A stretch of DNA of 36,796 bases from Bacteroides sp. (GTDB lineage: Bacteria > Bacteroidota > Bacteroidia > Bacteroidales > Bacteroidaceae). Shown piece after piece: positions 1 to 7,456 of this stretch. The stretch's first letter is position 1. Each line of letters begins with the position of its first letter. The stretch covers positions 1-36,796 of the forward strand of contig JAFURM010000039.1 in NCBI GenBank assembly GCA_017471925.1. The letters are read 5' to 3'. The notes beneath the pieces were generated by a model that saw nothing but the letters and a program-made list of their open reading frames with translations, did no database searches and was not told the DNA's origin. Made by a program: the position numbers and the translations under genes.

Positions 1-898
1 AATGAAGAAATCAGACACAGATTAGCCGCTGAAGGACTGATTATCTGCAAACAGAAATTATCAGAACTATTCAAGAACCCTTTCTATTGTGGTTACATGG
101 CTCACAAATTCTTGCAAGGGGATATCATCAAAGGTAATCATCCTGCCCTTATATCAGAAGAAATATTTCTTAAGGTCAATGGTGAGCTAAGTAAGAATCA
201 TAGTGGATATGAGAAAAAAAATTGATAAGGATTATGCACCTCTATTGGGAACTATCAAATGCCCATGCTGTGGTAAAACCTTTCTGCAAGTATTTCTACG
301 AAAATGAGAAAGAAGTTTGGACGTAATGACATTGGTTATTATGTATGTAGTCGCAAGGGCTGCAAATATAACAGTTCAACACGTAATGTACATGAAGCAT
401 ATGAAAGAATTCTAAACAAGTATATACATACTATCAGATAAGGTATCACAGCTTTTGAAATTACAGCTTATAATGACCTTCAATGAATTGAACAAGGAAA
501 ACCAAGAAAGGGCTAAAGCAATCAAGAGCAATATTAAGAAGAAGGAAAAAGAATTGGAACAGGTAGAAACAAATTATGCACTTTGCAATGATGCACGCAA
601 ACAAGCTATCTGCGACAAGGTTATTAAAAGATTGGATGAAGAAATTAGAGATTTGAACAATGAATTCGACAAAGTGAATACGGGAATATTGAACCTCGAT
701 AAATACCTCGATTTTGCGTTCAAAATGCGTAATAACCTATTTGAAATGTGGCAGTTACAAGGATTAGAGGGAAAAAGACGATTGCAAAATCTCGTTTTTC
801 CCGAAGGATTTATCTATGACAAAAATAAAGCTGATATTGAACCTATCAGAGTCAACGAATTCTTTTTGCTAAACTACTCATTTTCAAATGGTAACAGT

Positions 899-940
899 AA
901 TAAAAATCAAAGGACGAGCTGCGAAAATCACAGTTCGTCC
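899..940 (-). terminator. Intrinsic terminator of the tRNA-Gly/tRNA-Leu unit
   Basis: Bases 912-921 pair with 931-940 as a 10-bp stem with one G-U pair and a 9-base loop. Read on the minus strand, the stem is followed by a T-rich tract (complement of 899-911). It sits 7 bases past the 3' end of tRNA-Leu, as expected for a tRNA operon terminator. Confidence 0.75.
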
Positions 941-947
941 CTTAGAG

Positions 948-1032
948 TACTCGAAGCGGGACTTGAACCCGCACAGCCGCAATGGCCAAGGGATTTTAAG
1001 TCCCTCGTGTCTACCGATTCCACCATTCGAGC
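948..1032 (-). tRNA. tRNA-Leu (anticodon TAA)
   Basis: The minus strand folds as an 85-nt class II tRNA. The acceptor GCTCGAA pairs with TTCGAGT, the discriminator base is A, and the T-arm contains GGTTCAAGTCC. The anticodon loop CTTAAAA gives anticodon TAA, and there is a long variable arm typical of leucine tRNAs. CCA is not encoded. It lies 23 bases downstream of tRNA-Gly and is probably cotranscribed with it. The recombinase remnant ends against its 3' side. Confidence 0.95.
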
Positions 1033-1055
1033 ATCCTTATGAAAAAAGAATCAAG

Positions 1056-1128
1056 AGCGGAAAACGAGACTCGAACTCGCGACCCCAACCTTGGCAAGGT
1101 TGTGCTCTACCAACTGAGCTATTTCCGC
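1056..1128 (-). tRNA. tRNA-Gly (anticodon GCC)
   Basis: The minus strand gives a 73-nt cloverleaf. The acceptor GCGGAAA pairs with TTTCCGC, the D-arm contains AGCTCAGTTGGTAGAGC, the anticodon loop is TTGCCAA (anticodon GCC) and the T-loop is GTTCGAGTC. The discriminator is T, and CCA is not encoded. It is the first gene of the two-tRNA unit. Confidence 0.95.
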
Positions 1129-1149
1129 AGGCTTTTCGTAGAACGGGTG

Positions 1150-1181
1150 CAAAGATAAAGGCTTTTGGAGTATCTGCCAAA
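1150..1181 (-). promoter_or_regulatory. Bacteroides-type promoter for the tRNA unit
   Basis: On the minus strand, TTTG (complement of 1178-1181) is followed after 20 bp by TATCTTTG (complement of 1150-1157). This matches the Bacteroides -33 TTTG / -7 TAnnTTTG consensus. It lies about 22 bases upstream of the tRNA-Gly 5' end. It is the best-formed promoter in the window. Confidence 0.75.
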
Positions 1182-1196
1182 TTTTGCACTCACTTT

Positions 1197-2192
1197 TTAC
1201 GCATCCAAAATGGCATTTACCAACGCCAGTTCCTCCGCCGAGAAGTCCTGATTCTGCAGGGCCTGAAGGTTATTGCCCAATTGGGAGACAGAACTTGCTC
1301 CCACAATGACCGAGGTGACACGCTCATCCTTCAACACCCAGGCCAATGCCATCTGAGCCAGGCTCTGACCACGACGTTGGGCCAGTTCATTCAGCCGGAT
1401 GGCCCTTTCTACCTTATCGGCCGTAACCTGATCGGCTTTCAGGAAACCGGTAGTACGGGAGGCACGGGAACCCTCGGGGATACCGTGCAGATACCTGTCG
1501 GTAAGCAGGCCTTGCGCCAAGGGAGAGAAGGCGATGAAACCAGAGCCAACAGAAGCCGCCAGCGGAAGGGTCTCTGCCTCAACGGCACGATCGAACATGC
1601 TGTAGCGGTATTGGCTAATCAGACAGGGTGTCCCTGCCTCAGCAAGCAGTTCATAAGCCTTACGAGCCAAGTGAGGCGGATATTTGGAGATGCCTACATA
1701 GAGAGCCTTGCCTTGACGGACTATATCACTCAAGGCCTGCATGGTTTCTTCGACAGGGGTCACCCCATCGTAACGATGACTGTAGAAGATGTCAAAATAG
1801 TCCAAGCCCGTGCGGCGCAGACTCTGGTCAATGCTGGCCATCAGATTTTTGCGCGAGCTGTTGCCACCATAGGGTCCCGGCCACATCTCATGCCCGGCCT
1901 TGGAGGAGATAATCATCTCGTCTCTATAACTGCGGAAGTTCTCTTTCAGAATGCGGCCGAAATTGCTTTCGGCACTGCCAGGAAGAGGACCATAGTTATT
2001 GGCCAGGTCAAAATGGGTCACACCGTGGTCGAAAGCGTACTTCACCATATCGGTAGCCACGCCAAAATCATCCACACTGCCGAAATTATGCCACAGACCC
2101 AAAGAGATACGGGGCAGTGCAAGGCCACTGCGTCCACAATAGCGATAGTCCATCCGGGTATACCGCTCTTCCGAGGGAGAATATGTCACCAT
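1197..2192 (-). CDS. Aldo/keto reductase, YghZ/Gpr-like (L-glyceraldehyde 3-phosphate reductase family)
   Basis: A 331-aa cytosolic NADPH-dependent aldo/keto reductase. The catalytic tetrad is visible at D62 and Y67 (FDLANNYG), K98 (ISSKAG) and H139 (FYSHR). The match to E. coli YghZ/Gpr is close over the whole length (RYCGRSGL, SLGLWHNFG, MWPGPYGG, SPLAQGLLT, VTSVIVGAS), and that enzyme reduces L-glyceraldehyde 3-phosphate and methylglyoxal. The frame is open 31 codons further upstream, into argH. The ATG at 2192 is chosen because the protein then starts MVTYSPSEERY, aligned with the E. coli N-terminus, and begins 28 bases after the argH stop. It probably reads as the last gene of the argH transcript. 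The in vivo substrate is not certain. Confidence 0.9.
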   Translation of the reverse strand: MVTYSPSEERYTRMDYRYCGRSGLALPRISLGLWHNFGSVDDFGVATDMVKYAFDHGVTHFDLANNYGPLPGSAESNFGRILKENFRSYRDEMIISSKAGHEMWPGPYGGNSSRKNLMASIDQSLRRTGLDYFDIFYSHRYDGVTPVEETMQALSDIVRQGKALYVGISKYPPHLARKAYELLAEAGTPCLISQYRYSMFDRAVEAETLPLAASVGSGFIAFSPLAQGLLTDRYLHGIPEGSRASRTTGFLKADQVTADKVERAIRLNELAQRRGQSLAQMALAWVLKDERVTSVIVGASSVSQLGNNLQALQNQDFSAEELALVNAILDA

Positions 2193-2220
2193 ATATTTCA
2201 CAAGTTTTGTAAGTCCGACT

Positions 2221-3561
2221 TCAACGTCCCAGCAAGCTCTTCTCGGCCTGCTCCATCGTTTCAAAATTGAATCCACGGACCACATCTTCCATCAAAGCAG
2301 TGATCCGGTCATTGCACAAGTTGCCGATGCTGCCCTCGTGGGTGTGGTGCACCTGTTTGTCATGCGTAAAGTTGCCGGCCTCAATGTCCAGACCCACTTT
2401 CTTGTAGGCATCACGGAAAGGCATGCCTTCGCGAGCCAGGCGGTTCACTTCCTCCACGCTGAATATATAGAGATACTTGTCGTCATTCAGGATGTGCTCG
2501 TTCACCTTTATCTCATTCATGATATAGGTCGTCATCTGCAAGCAGTCCTTCAATTCCTGGAAAGCGGGCAGGAAGACCTCCTTGATGATTTGCAGGTCAC
2601 GGAAATAGCCTGAAGGCAGGTTGTTGGCAATCATCATGATCTGCTGGGGCAATGACTGAAGTTTGTTGCACTTCGCCCTGGTCAGTTCAAAGACATCGGG
2701 ATTCTTCTTATGGGGCATGATGCTGGAACCGGTGGTACAATCATCTGGCAGCTTCACGAAGGCGAAGTTCTGACTGTTGAACAGGCAGGCATCAAAGGCC
2801 AGTTTAGAAATGGTGCCGGCAATCGTAGCCAAAGTAAAAGCCACATTACGCTCCATCTTGCCACGTCCCATCTGGGCATAGACCACATTATAGTTCATGG
2901 AATCAAATCCCAACAGGCGGGTAGTCATGGTGCGGTCCAAGGGGAAAGAAGAGCCATAACCGGCAGCCGAACCAAGCGGGTTACGGTTACACATCCGGAA
3001 AGCCGCCTGCAAAAACATCATGTCATCCACCAGACTTTCGGCATAGGCACCGAACCAAAGGCCGAAGGAGGAGGGCATGGCAATCTGCAGGTGGGTATAT
3101 CCCGGCATCAGAATCTCCTTGTAGCGTTCACTCTGCCTGATGAGTACATGAAACAACTGTTCCACAGCCTCCGCTACTTCCTTCAGTTGGGTGCGGGTGA
3201 AGAGTTTCAGGTCGAGCAACACTTGGTCATTGCGCGAACGTCCACTGTGGATTTTCTTGCCCACATCACCCAAACGGCGCGTCAGCATCAGTTCCACCTG
3301 AGAGTGTACATCTTCCACTCCCTCTTCAATGACAAATTCACCCTTTTCGGCAGTGGCGTAAATCTGTTTCAGCTCGGCAAGCAACTGCTCCAGTTCCTCC
3401 TTCTCCAACAGTCCGATGCTTTCAAGCATCGTGATGTGGGCCATGGAACCAAGCACATCGTGCTGAGCCAAATAAAGGTCCAACTCTCGGTCACGTCCCA
3501 CAGTGAACCGTTCGATATCCTTATTGACCTGAACATTTTTTTCCCAAAGTTTCTGAGCCAT
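2221..3561 (-). CDS. argH: Argininosuccinate lyase
   Basis: The last step of arginine synthesis: argininosuccinate is cleaved to arginine and fumarate in the cytosol. The 446-aa length is normal. It shows the fumarase/aspartase superfamily blocks: SGRSRND (residues 106-112), the YTHLQ histidine near 157, and the signature GSSIMPHKKNPD (278-289) that carries the catalytic serine loop. The frame is open 23 codons further upstream, but the ATG at 3561 gives the conserved MAQKLWEK start and places it 22 bases after the upstream SRPBCC gene. No other arginine gene is in the window, although pyrE (pyrimidine synthesis) lies two genes upstream. Confidence 0.97.
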   Translation of the reverse strand: MAQKLWEKNVQVNKDIERFTVGRDRELDLYLAQHDVLGSMAHITMLESIGLLEKEELEQLLAELKQIYATAEKGEFVIEEGVEDVHSQVELMLTRRLGDVGKKIHSGRSRNDQVLLDLKLFTRTQLKEVAEAVEQLFHVLIRQSERYKEILMPGYTHLQIAMPSSFGLWFGAYAESLVDDMMFLQAAFRMCNRNPLGSAAGYGSSFPLDRTMTTRLLGFDSMNYNVVYAQMGRGKMERNVAFTLATIAGTISKLAFDACLFNSQNFAFVKLPDDCTTGSSIMPHKKNPDVFELTRAKCNKLQSLPQQIMMIANNLPSGYFRDLQIIKEVFLPAFQELKDCLQMTTYIMNEIKVNEHILNDDKYLYIFSVEEVNRLAREGMPFRDAYKKVGLDIEAGNFTHDKQVHHTHEGSIGNLCNDRITALMEDVVRGFNFETMEQAEKSLLGR

Positions 3562-3583
3562 AGTTTTATGATTTGTGTCCGAC

Positions 3584-3994
3584 CTAATATTGCACCATAG
3601 CCAGCATTTCGGCCATCTTCTCCACACCATCCTGCAAAGGCTTCTGCACCATGGCTTTCATGAAAGGATTCAGTTCCATCCCTATCGTGAGCTTCATCTT
3701 ACACTCATTCTCCGTCACCGGCAGAAGCTGGATCCAAAGATTGAAAGGAAGCGGTGAGGAGGTCGTACCATACTTGATGCACTTGCAAGGCTCCTTTTCC
3801 ACGAGTTGCAAAGATATTTTTCCCACAGGGTCTACCTCCACGGTGATGCTCTCTGCATCAAACGACAAGTTCTTCACCTTGTCGGCGGGCAGGCGGTCCT
3901 TCACTTTCTCCAAATTGGCAGGATTGCTGAGTTTCTCAAACACCGCCTCCTGTGAAGCGGCAACCAGTTTGACATTACTTTCGAATTTAGTCAT
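3584..3994 (-). CDS. SRPBCC (START-like) family protein of unknown function
   Basis: A 136-aa protein starting MTKFESNVKLV. The pattern of N-terminal strand, helix with FEKLSNPANL, several amphipathic strands (ESITVEVD, ISLQLVEKE, KMKLTIGMEL) and a long C-terminal helix is typical of the SRPBCC/polyketide-cyclase fold, a small helix-grip domain that binds hydrophobic ligands. No signal peptide is visible, so it is probably cytosolic. The frame is open 25 codons upstream, but those would run through a terminator-like hairpin, so the ATG at 3994 is preferred. It sits between pyrE and argH with short spacing to argH. The ligand is unknown. Confidence 0.75.
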   Translation of the reverse strand: MTKFESNVKLVAASQEAVFEKLSNPANLEKVKDRLPADKVKNLSFDAESITVEVDPVGKISLQLVEKEPCKCIKYGTTSSPLPFNLWIQLLPVTENECKMKLTIGMELNPFMKAMVQKPLQDGVEKMAEMLAMVQY

Positions 3995-4009
3995 AAAAAG
4001 TCGGTTTAA

Positions 4010-4060
4010 AAAAGACAAAGAAGAACTATTCGAGCAGTATTCTCCCGAACAGTTCTTCTT
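4010..4060 (-). terminator. Hairpin with T tract between pyrE and the SRPBCC gene
   Basis: Bases 4018-4027 pair perfectly with 4051-4060 (10 bp), and 4029-4032 pair with 4046-4049 inside. On the minus strand the stem is followed by TTGTCTTTTTT. It looks like an intrinsic terminator for pyrE, but it lies only 24 bases upstream of the next start codon, so it may act as a partial terminator or leader element. Confidence 0.6.
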
Positions 4061-4127
4061 CCTTATCAAAGAGTCTGCTCTGAATCGGTTCGTTCAAAAC
4101 AGGCTCCGACAAATAATGGATAGTTTC

Positions 4128-4766
4128 TCATTTGCCGGCATCCCAATGAGCCGGATCTTTACGCCATTCGTTCAAGGTCTCCACATCTTCAGCCTCAATA
4201 TAGCCGGTGCGCAGAGCCACTTCCAGAACAGCCTCGTAGTTGGTGAGCGTCACCAAAGGCACCTTGGCTTCCTTAAAGGCTTTCTCTGCAACGGGGAAAC
4301 CGTAAGTGTAGGCAGCAACCATACCGATAACCTCGCATCCGTCGCGACGGATGGCATCCACAGCCTTCAGACTGCTGCCACCGGTAGAAATCAGGTCTTC
4401 CACCACAACCACTTTCATGCCGGGGCGAAGTTCACCTTCAATCAGGTTCTCCAATCCGTGATCCTTGGGAGTGGAGCGTACATATACAAACGGGAGATTC
4501 AAGGCATCGGCAACCAACGCTCCCTGAGGAATAGCACCAGTGGCCACACCGGCAATAGCATCGACCTGACCGAAACGTTCCTGAATCAGACGTGTGATTT
4601 CAATCTTCACAAAATTACGTAGAGAGGGGTAAGAAAGCGTCTTACGGTTATCACAATAAAACGGAGACTTCCAACCGGATGCCCATGTAAAGGGATTGGC
4701 AGGCTGCAACTTGATTGCCTTTATCTTCAGCAATTTTTCTGCGAACAATCTTTCCAAAGTTTTCAT
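4128..4766 (-). CDS. pyrE: Orotate phosphoribosyltransferase
   Basis: Converts orotate and PRPP to orotidine 5'-monophosphate in pyrimidine synthesis. The 212-aa length is standard. The PRPP-binding signature VVVVEDLISTGGSS is at residues 119-132. The phosphoribosyltransferase core shows VDAIAGVATGAIPQGALVA, and the catalytic loop contains RSTPKDHG. The ATG at 4766 gives MKTLERLFAEKLL; an upstream in-frame start 14 codons earlier would overlap the candidate -7 element and is rejected. It has its own promoter-like sequence at 4796-4803 and a downstream hairpin at 4018-4060, so it may be its own unit or lead the pyrE-SRPBCC-argH run. Confidence 0.97.
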   Translation of the reverse strand: MKTLERLFAEKLLKIKAIKLQPANPFTWASGWKSPFYCDNRKTLSYPSLRNFVKIEITRLIQERFGQVDAIAGVATGAIPQGALVADALNLPFVYVRSTPKDHGLENLIEGELRPGMKVVVVEDLISTGGSSLKAVDAIRRDGCEVIGMVAAYTYGFPVAEKAFKEAKVPLVTLTNYEAVLEVALRTGYIEAEDVETLNEWRKDPAHWDAGK

Positions 4767-4795
4767 AGCGAATAAACTATTTGATAAATTTGGCA

Positions 4796-4803
4796 CAAAA
4801 ATA
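4796..4803 (-). promoter_or_regulatory. Candidate -7 element for pyrE
   Basis: The minus strand reads TATTTTTG, matching TAnnTTTG, 29 bases upstream of the pyrE ATG. No clear TTTG -33 box is seen at 19-21 bp, only a T-rich tract. Support is therefore partial. Confidence 0.45.
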
Positions 4804-4844
4804 CGCAAAGGGAACGGAAATAGAAAAAAGAAAGCTAATATTTT

Positions 4845-5342
4845 TCACTCTTCGCACGCATTTTCGCCAAATTCGCCGTCATTTTCTTCGGGAATATTCA
4901 GACAATGACAAATATCTTTCATCTCAAATCCACGGCTAAGCGCAAAGCGTATCAGTTTTCCATTCAACTCATATTCATTCTCGGCACGCACGCTCTTCTT
5001 TTTAGCCGCCAGCAGCTTGTTCAATACGGCCTGGTACTCTCCCTCGTCTATCTCGGCCAGAAAGGGCTTGTAGACCAGCGGAGAGATTTTCTTCAGCTGC
5101 AGGGCCTGCCCTATCTTCACCTTGCCCCATTTGTCGAAACGGAACTTGTCGTTGATGAAGGCTTTGCAGTAACGCTCTTCGTTGATATAGTTTTCTTTCA
5201 CCAGATGATCGGCAACGCGGTCTATCGTCTCATAGGGAATACCCCATCGCTGCATCTTCTCCACGGCTTCGGCCCGGCAATGTTCGCCTGCCGAACAATA
5301 GGCTGCCAGCTTATTCAAAGCTTCAGATTCTGTCATATCCAT
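4845..5342 (-). CDS. recX: Regulatory protein RecX
   Basis: A 165-aa all-helical protein of the RecX family, which binds and restrains RecA filaments. The sequence shows the repeated three-helix pattern: ALNKLAAYCSAGEHC with VADHLVKENYINEERYCKAFI, then KWGKVKIGQALQLKKIS, then the C-terminal repeat with LIRFALSRGFEMKDI. The motif YINEERYCKAFI with R(F)D near residue 67 is the RecX core. No recA is nearby. It begins 25 bases after the prmC stop and is probably cotranscribed with it. The tail ENDGEFGENACEE is acidic. Confidence 0.88.
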   Translation of the reverse strand: MDMTESEALNKLAAYCSAGEHCRAEAVEKMQRWGIPYETIDRVADHLVKENYINEERYCKAFINDKFRFDKWGKVKIGQALQLKKISPLVYKPFLAEIDEGEYQAVLNKLLAAKKKSVRAENEYELNGKLIRFALSRGFEMKDICHCLNIPEENDGEFGENACEE

Positions 5343-5367
5343 GTTTATACCTTATTATATTTGTTTC

Positions 5368-6219
5368 CTAATCCATGCAATCCTTCCGTGCCGTCACAAA
5401 ACGGGGATTGCCAAAAGTGTCTTCAAAGAGGGCGATGTCCGCATAGCCCATAGCGGCCAGTTCGGCCTGCAACACCAGACCATACGCCCTGTTAATCTCA
5501 AAGTAGAGCATTCCACCGTTCCGAAGCAATCGCTGTCCCACCTCGGCTATCCGCCGGTAGAAGTAGAGCGGCGACTCATTGTGCGGCACAAACAGGGCCT
5601 CTTCCGGTTCCCATTCCAGCACATTGCGTTCCATCCCCTCCTTTTCTTCCTCCATGATATAGGGAGGATTGCTCACGATGACATCCAACCATCCGGTCTC
5701 TCCGCCCAAAGCGGCAAAGACATCGCGCCGTTCAAAACGGACCGTTGCCTGCAAGCGTTCATTGTTCTCACGTGCCACTTCAAGAGCTGCCTCGGAAATA
5801 TCCCAAGCCCACACTTCCGCTTCGGGCAGGGCCTTGGCGATGGAGATGGCAATGCAACCGCTTCCCGTTCCGATGTCCAGGAAGCGCCGGGCTGTAGCAG
5901 ACTTCTCCAAGAGCATCTCTACCAGTTCGGCTGTTTCCGGTCGGGGTATCAGCACACCGGGCCTCACCAGGAAGTCCCTCCCCAAGAAAGGAGCCTTTCC
6001 CTGTACATATTGCACAGGCTCGAAATTGCATAAACGTGCAAGAATGTCTTCCAAAACCTGCGCATCTTTTGAAGATAATGTTATATCTTTGCCCAGGTAA
6101 TAATCAACCGCACGCTGTCCCAATATCTCACAGCAGACGATGCGCGACAAGGCCGCAGCCTCTCGTGATGAATAATGGTTCTGCAAGGTCTTCCGGATAG
6201 AAGAAACGGTTATATTCAT
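5368..6219 (-). CDS. prmC: Release factor glutamine methyltransferase
   Basis: Methylates the GGQ glutamine of peptide-chain release factors using SAM. The 283-aa protein has the helical N-terminal substrate-recognition domain (EPVQYVQGKAPFLGRDF, LIPRPETAELV at 90-100), the SAM-binding motif I FLDIGTGSGCIAI (113-125), and the catalytic NPPY at 184-187. The ATG at 6219 gives MNITVSSIRKTL; the frame is open 29 codons upstream but would run back across the promoter into ribD. It is divergent from ribD with a 49-bp gap, and recX follows in the same direction. Confidence 0.95.
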   Translation of the reverse strand: MNITVSSIRKTLQNHYSSREAAALSRIVCCEILGQRAVDYYLGKDITLSSKDAQVLEDILARLCNFEPVQYVQGKAPFLGRDFLVRPGVLIPRPETAELVEMLLEKSATARRFLDIGTGSGCIAISIAKALPEAEVWAWDISEAALEVARENNERLQATVRFERRDVFAALGGETGWLDVIVSNPPYIMEEEKEGMERNVLEWEPEEALFVPHNESPLYFYRRIAEVGQRLLRNGGMLYFEINRAYGLVLQAELAAMGYADIALFEDTFGNPRFVTARKDCMD

Positions 6220-6240
6220 TACTTTATCAATTTCAAGGCG

Positions 6241-6248
6241 CAAAATTA
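6241..6248 (-). promoter_or_regulatory. Candidate -7 element for prmC-recX
   Basis: The minus strand reads TAATTTTG (TAnnTTTG), 21 bases upstream of the prmC ATG. The -33 box is not convincing. The divergent 49-bp gap must also hold the ribD start signals, for which no clear -7 box is seen. Confidence 0.45.
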
Positions 6249-6268
6249 GGAATAATTTAAAAAAGAAC

Positions 6269-7318
6269 ATGCCAATGGAAAAAGAAAAATATATGTGGCG
6301 CTGCATTCAGCTGGCCAGGAATGCCTTCAGCACAGCCGCACCCAACCCCATGGTGGGGGCTGTCATCGTACACAACGGGCAAATCATAGGCGAAGGGTAT
6401 CACATCAGGTGTGGCGGTCCTCATGCCGAGGTCAACGCCATCCGCTCCGTCAAGGAGCCGGCTTTGCTGAAGGAGTCCACCATCTACGTCAGTCTGGAGC
6501 CATGCGCACACTACGGGAAAACGCCTCCATGCGCCGACCTCATCATTGAGAAACAGATACCACGCATCGTCATCGGATGCCAAGACCCCTTCTGCAAAGT
6601 GGCAGGCAGAGGCATACAGAAACTGAAGGATGCCGGACGCGAAGTGACAGTCGGTCTGCTGGAAGAGGAATGCCGGAAGCTGATTCATCGCTTCACCACT
6701 TTCCATACGCTGCATCGTCCTTACATCACCCTGAAGTGGGCCGAATCGGCCGACGGCTACATAGACCGCTCCAGGGAGGGAGGCAAGCCCTATCCGCTCT
6801 CCTCACCGCTCAGCAGCATGGCTACCCACAAGAGACGGGCCGAACACAAAGCCATCATGGTGGGCACACGCACGGCCTTGTTAGACAATCCGATGCTATC
6901 AGTACGCAACTGGTCCGGCGAAACGCCTATCCGGGTCGTACTGGACAGACGGCTCTCACTCCCCCACACTCTCCACCTCTTCGACGGTCTCACGCCAACC
7001 ATTGTTTTCACCGAGAAGGAACAGGAATCCACGCCAAACATCAGCTATATCCATGCCGATTTCGGGGAGAATGTGCTCACCGATATCATGAATGCCCTGT
7101 ATGAACGCAACATTCCCACATTGTTGGTCGAAGGCGGCAGCCGACTCCTGCAATCATTCATTGACAGCGGTTTGTGGGACGAAGCCTATGTGGAAAAATG
7201 CCCGGCCATACTGGCAAGCGGAGTCAAGGCTCCCCGCATAGACGGCATCTCCCATACCTGTGAGAAACGTCTCGGACGTTCATTCCTGCACTACATTAAC
7301 AGCACTAAAAACAGGTAA
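6269..7318 (+). CDS. ribD: Bifunctional riboflavin deaminase/reductase
   Basis: Carries out the deamination and the ribosyl reduction that follow GTP cyclohydrolase II in riboflavin synthesis. The 349-aa protein has an N-terminal zinc deaminase domain (H52, E54 in GGPHAEV; C79 and C88 in LEPCAHYGKTPPC) and a C-terminal NADPH reductase domain beginning near ITLKWAESADGYID, with VGTRTALLDNP and LVEGGSRLLQSF. The length matches the two-domain form. An alternative ATG two codons later (6275) is equally possible. It is a lone rib gene here and is divergent from prmC. Confidence 0.95.
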   Translation: MPMEKEKYMWRCIQLARNAFSTAAPNPMVGAVIVHNGQIIGEGYHIRCGGPHAEVNAIRSVKEPALLKESTIYVSLEPCAHYGKTPPCADLIIEKQIPRIVIGCQDPFCKVAGRGIQKLKDAGREVTVGLLEEECRKLIHRFTTFHTLHRPYITLKWAESADGYIDRSREGGKPYPLSSPLSSMATHKRRAEHKAIMVGTRTALLDNPMLSVRNWSGETPIRVVLDRRLSLPHTLHLFDGLTPTIVFTEKEQESTPNISYIHADFGENVLTDIMNALYERNIPTLLVEGGSRLLQSFIDSGLWDEAYVEKCPAILASGVKAPRIDGISHTCEKRLGRSFLHYINSTKNR

Positions 7319-7419
7319 TTTTTCTCCTTTCTACCGTTTATTATCGGCAAAAACAGCCATATTATCTATAATTTTATATAAAACTTCCCCGCAAAGCGAA
7401 TTATAGAGAAAATTGTTCC

Positions 7420-7427
7420 TATTTTTG
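7420..7427 (+). promoter_or_regulatory. Candidate -7 element for the DUF6242 gene
   Basis: TATTTTTG matches TAnnTTTG, 29 bases upstream of the ATG at 7457, within a 138-bp AT-rich gap after ribD. No well-placed TTTG -33 box is visible. The rest of the gap shows only a weak possible ribD hairpin around 7335-7350. Confidence 0.45.
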
Positions 7428-7456
7428 CAACTTGTAAATAAACACTAACTTATCAA

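Larger units (their letters stand above)
1..1042 (+). pseudogene. Large serine recombinase, C-terminal part, frameshifted remnant
   Basis: This is the C-terminal half of a site-specific serine recombinase; its start lies outside the window. The recombinase domain reads from base 1 (KNPFYCGYM, HPALISEEIF) to a TGA at 223. The zinc-ribbon CPCC continues in the second frame to a TGA at 305, its partner CSRKGC is in the first frame (304-441), and the coiled-coil tail is in the second frame from about 431 onward. Frame changes are therefore needed near 214-222 (an A8 run), 301-304 (an A4 run) and 421-435. The last frame keeps the family-like ending FPEGFIYDKNKADIEPIRVN and then runs on without a stop through the antisense of a tRNA terminator and tRNA-Leu to a TGA at 1040. 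Residues after about base 900 are therefore unlikely to be native. Two of the shifts are at A runs and could be sequencing errors; the third is not. Confidence 0.8.

Noticed and set aside
888-2270. 460-aa open frame on the + strand across the tRNA genes and the reductase
   Set aside because: It runs antisense through two tRNA genes and the aldo/keto reductase, whose catalytic tetrad is on the minus strand. It is not a gene.
6257-6715. 152-aa open frame on the minus strand opposite ribD
   Set aside because: Shadow of the ribD deaminase domain; no independent start signal or domain.
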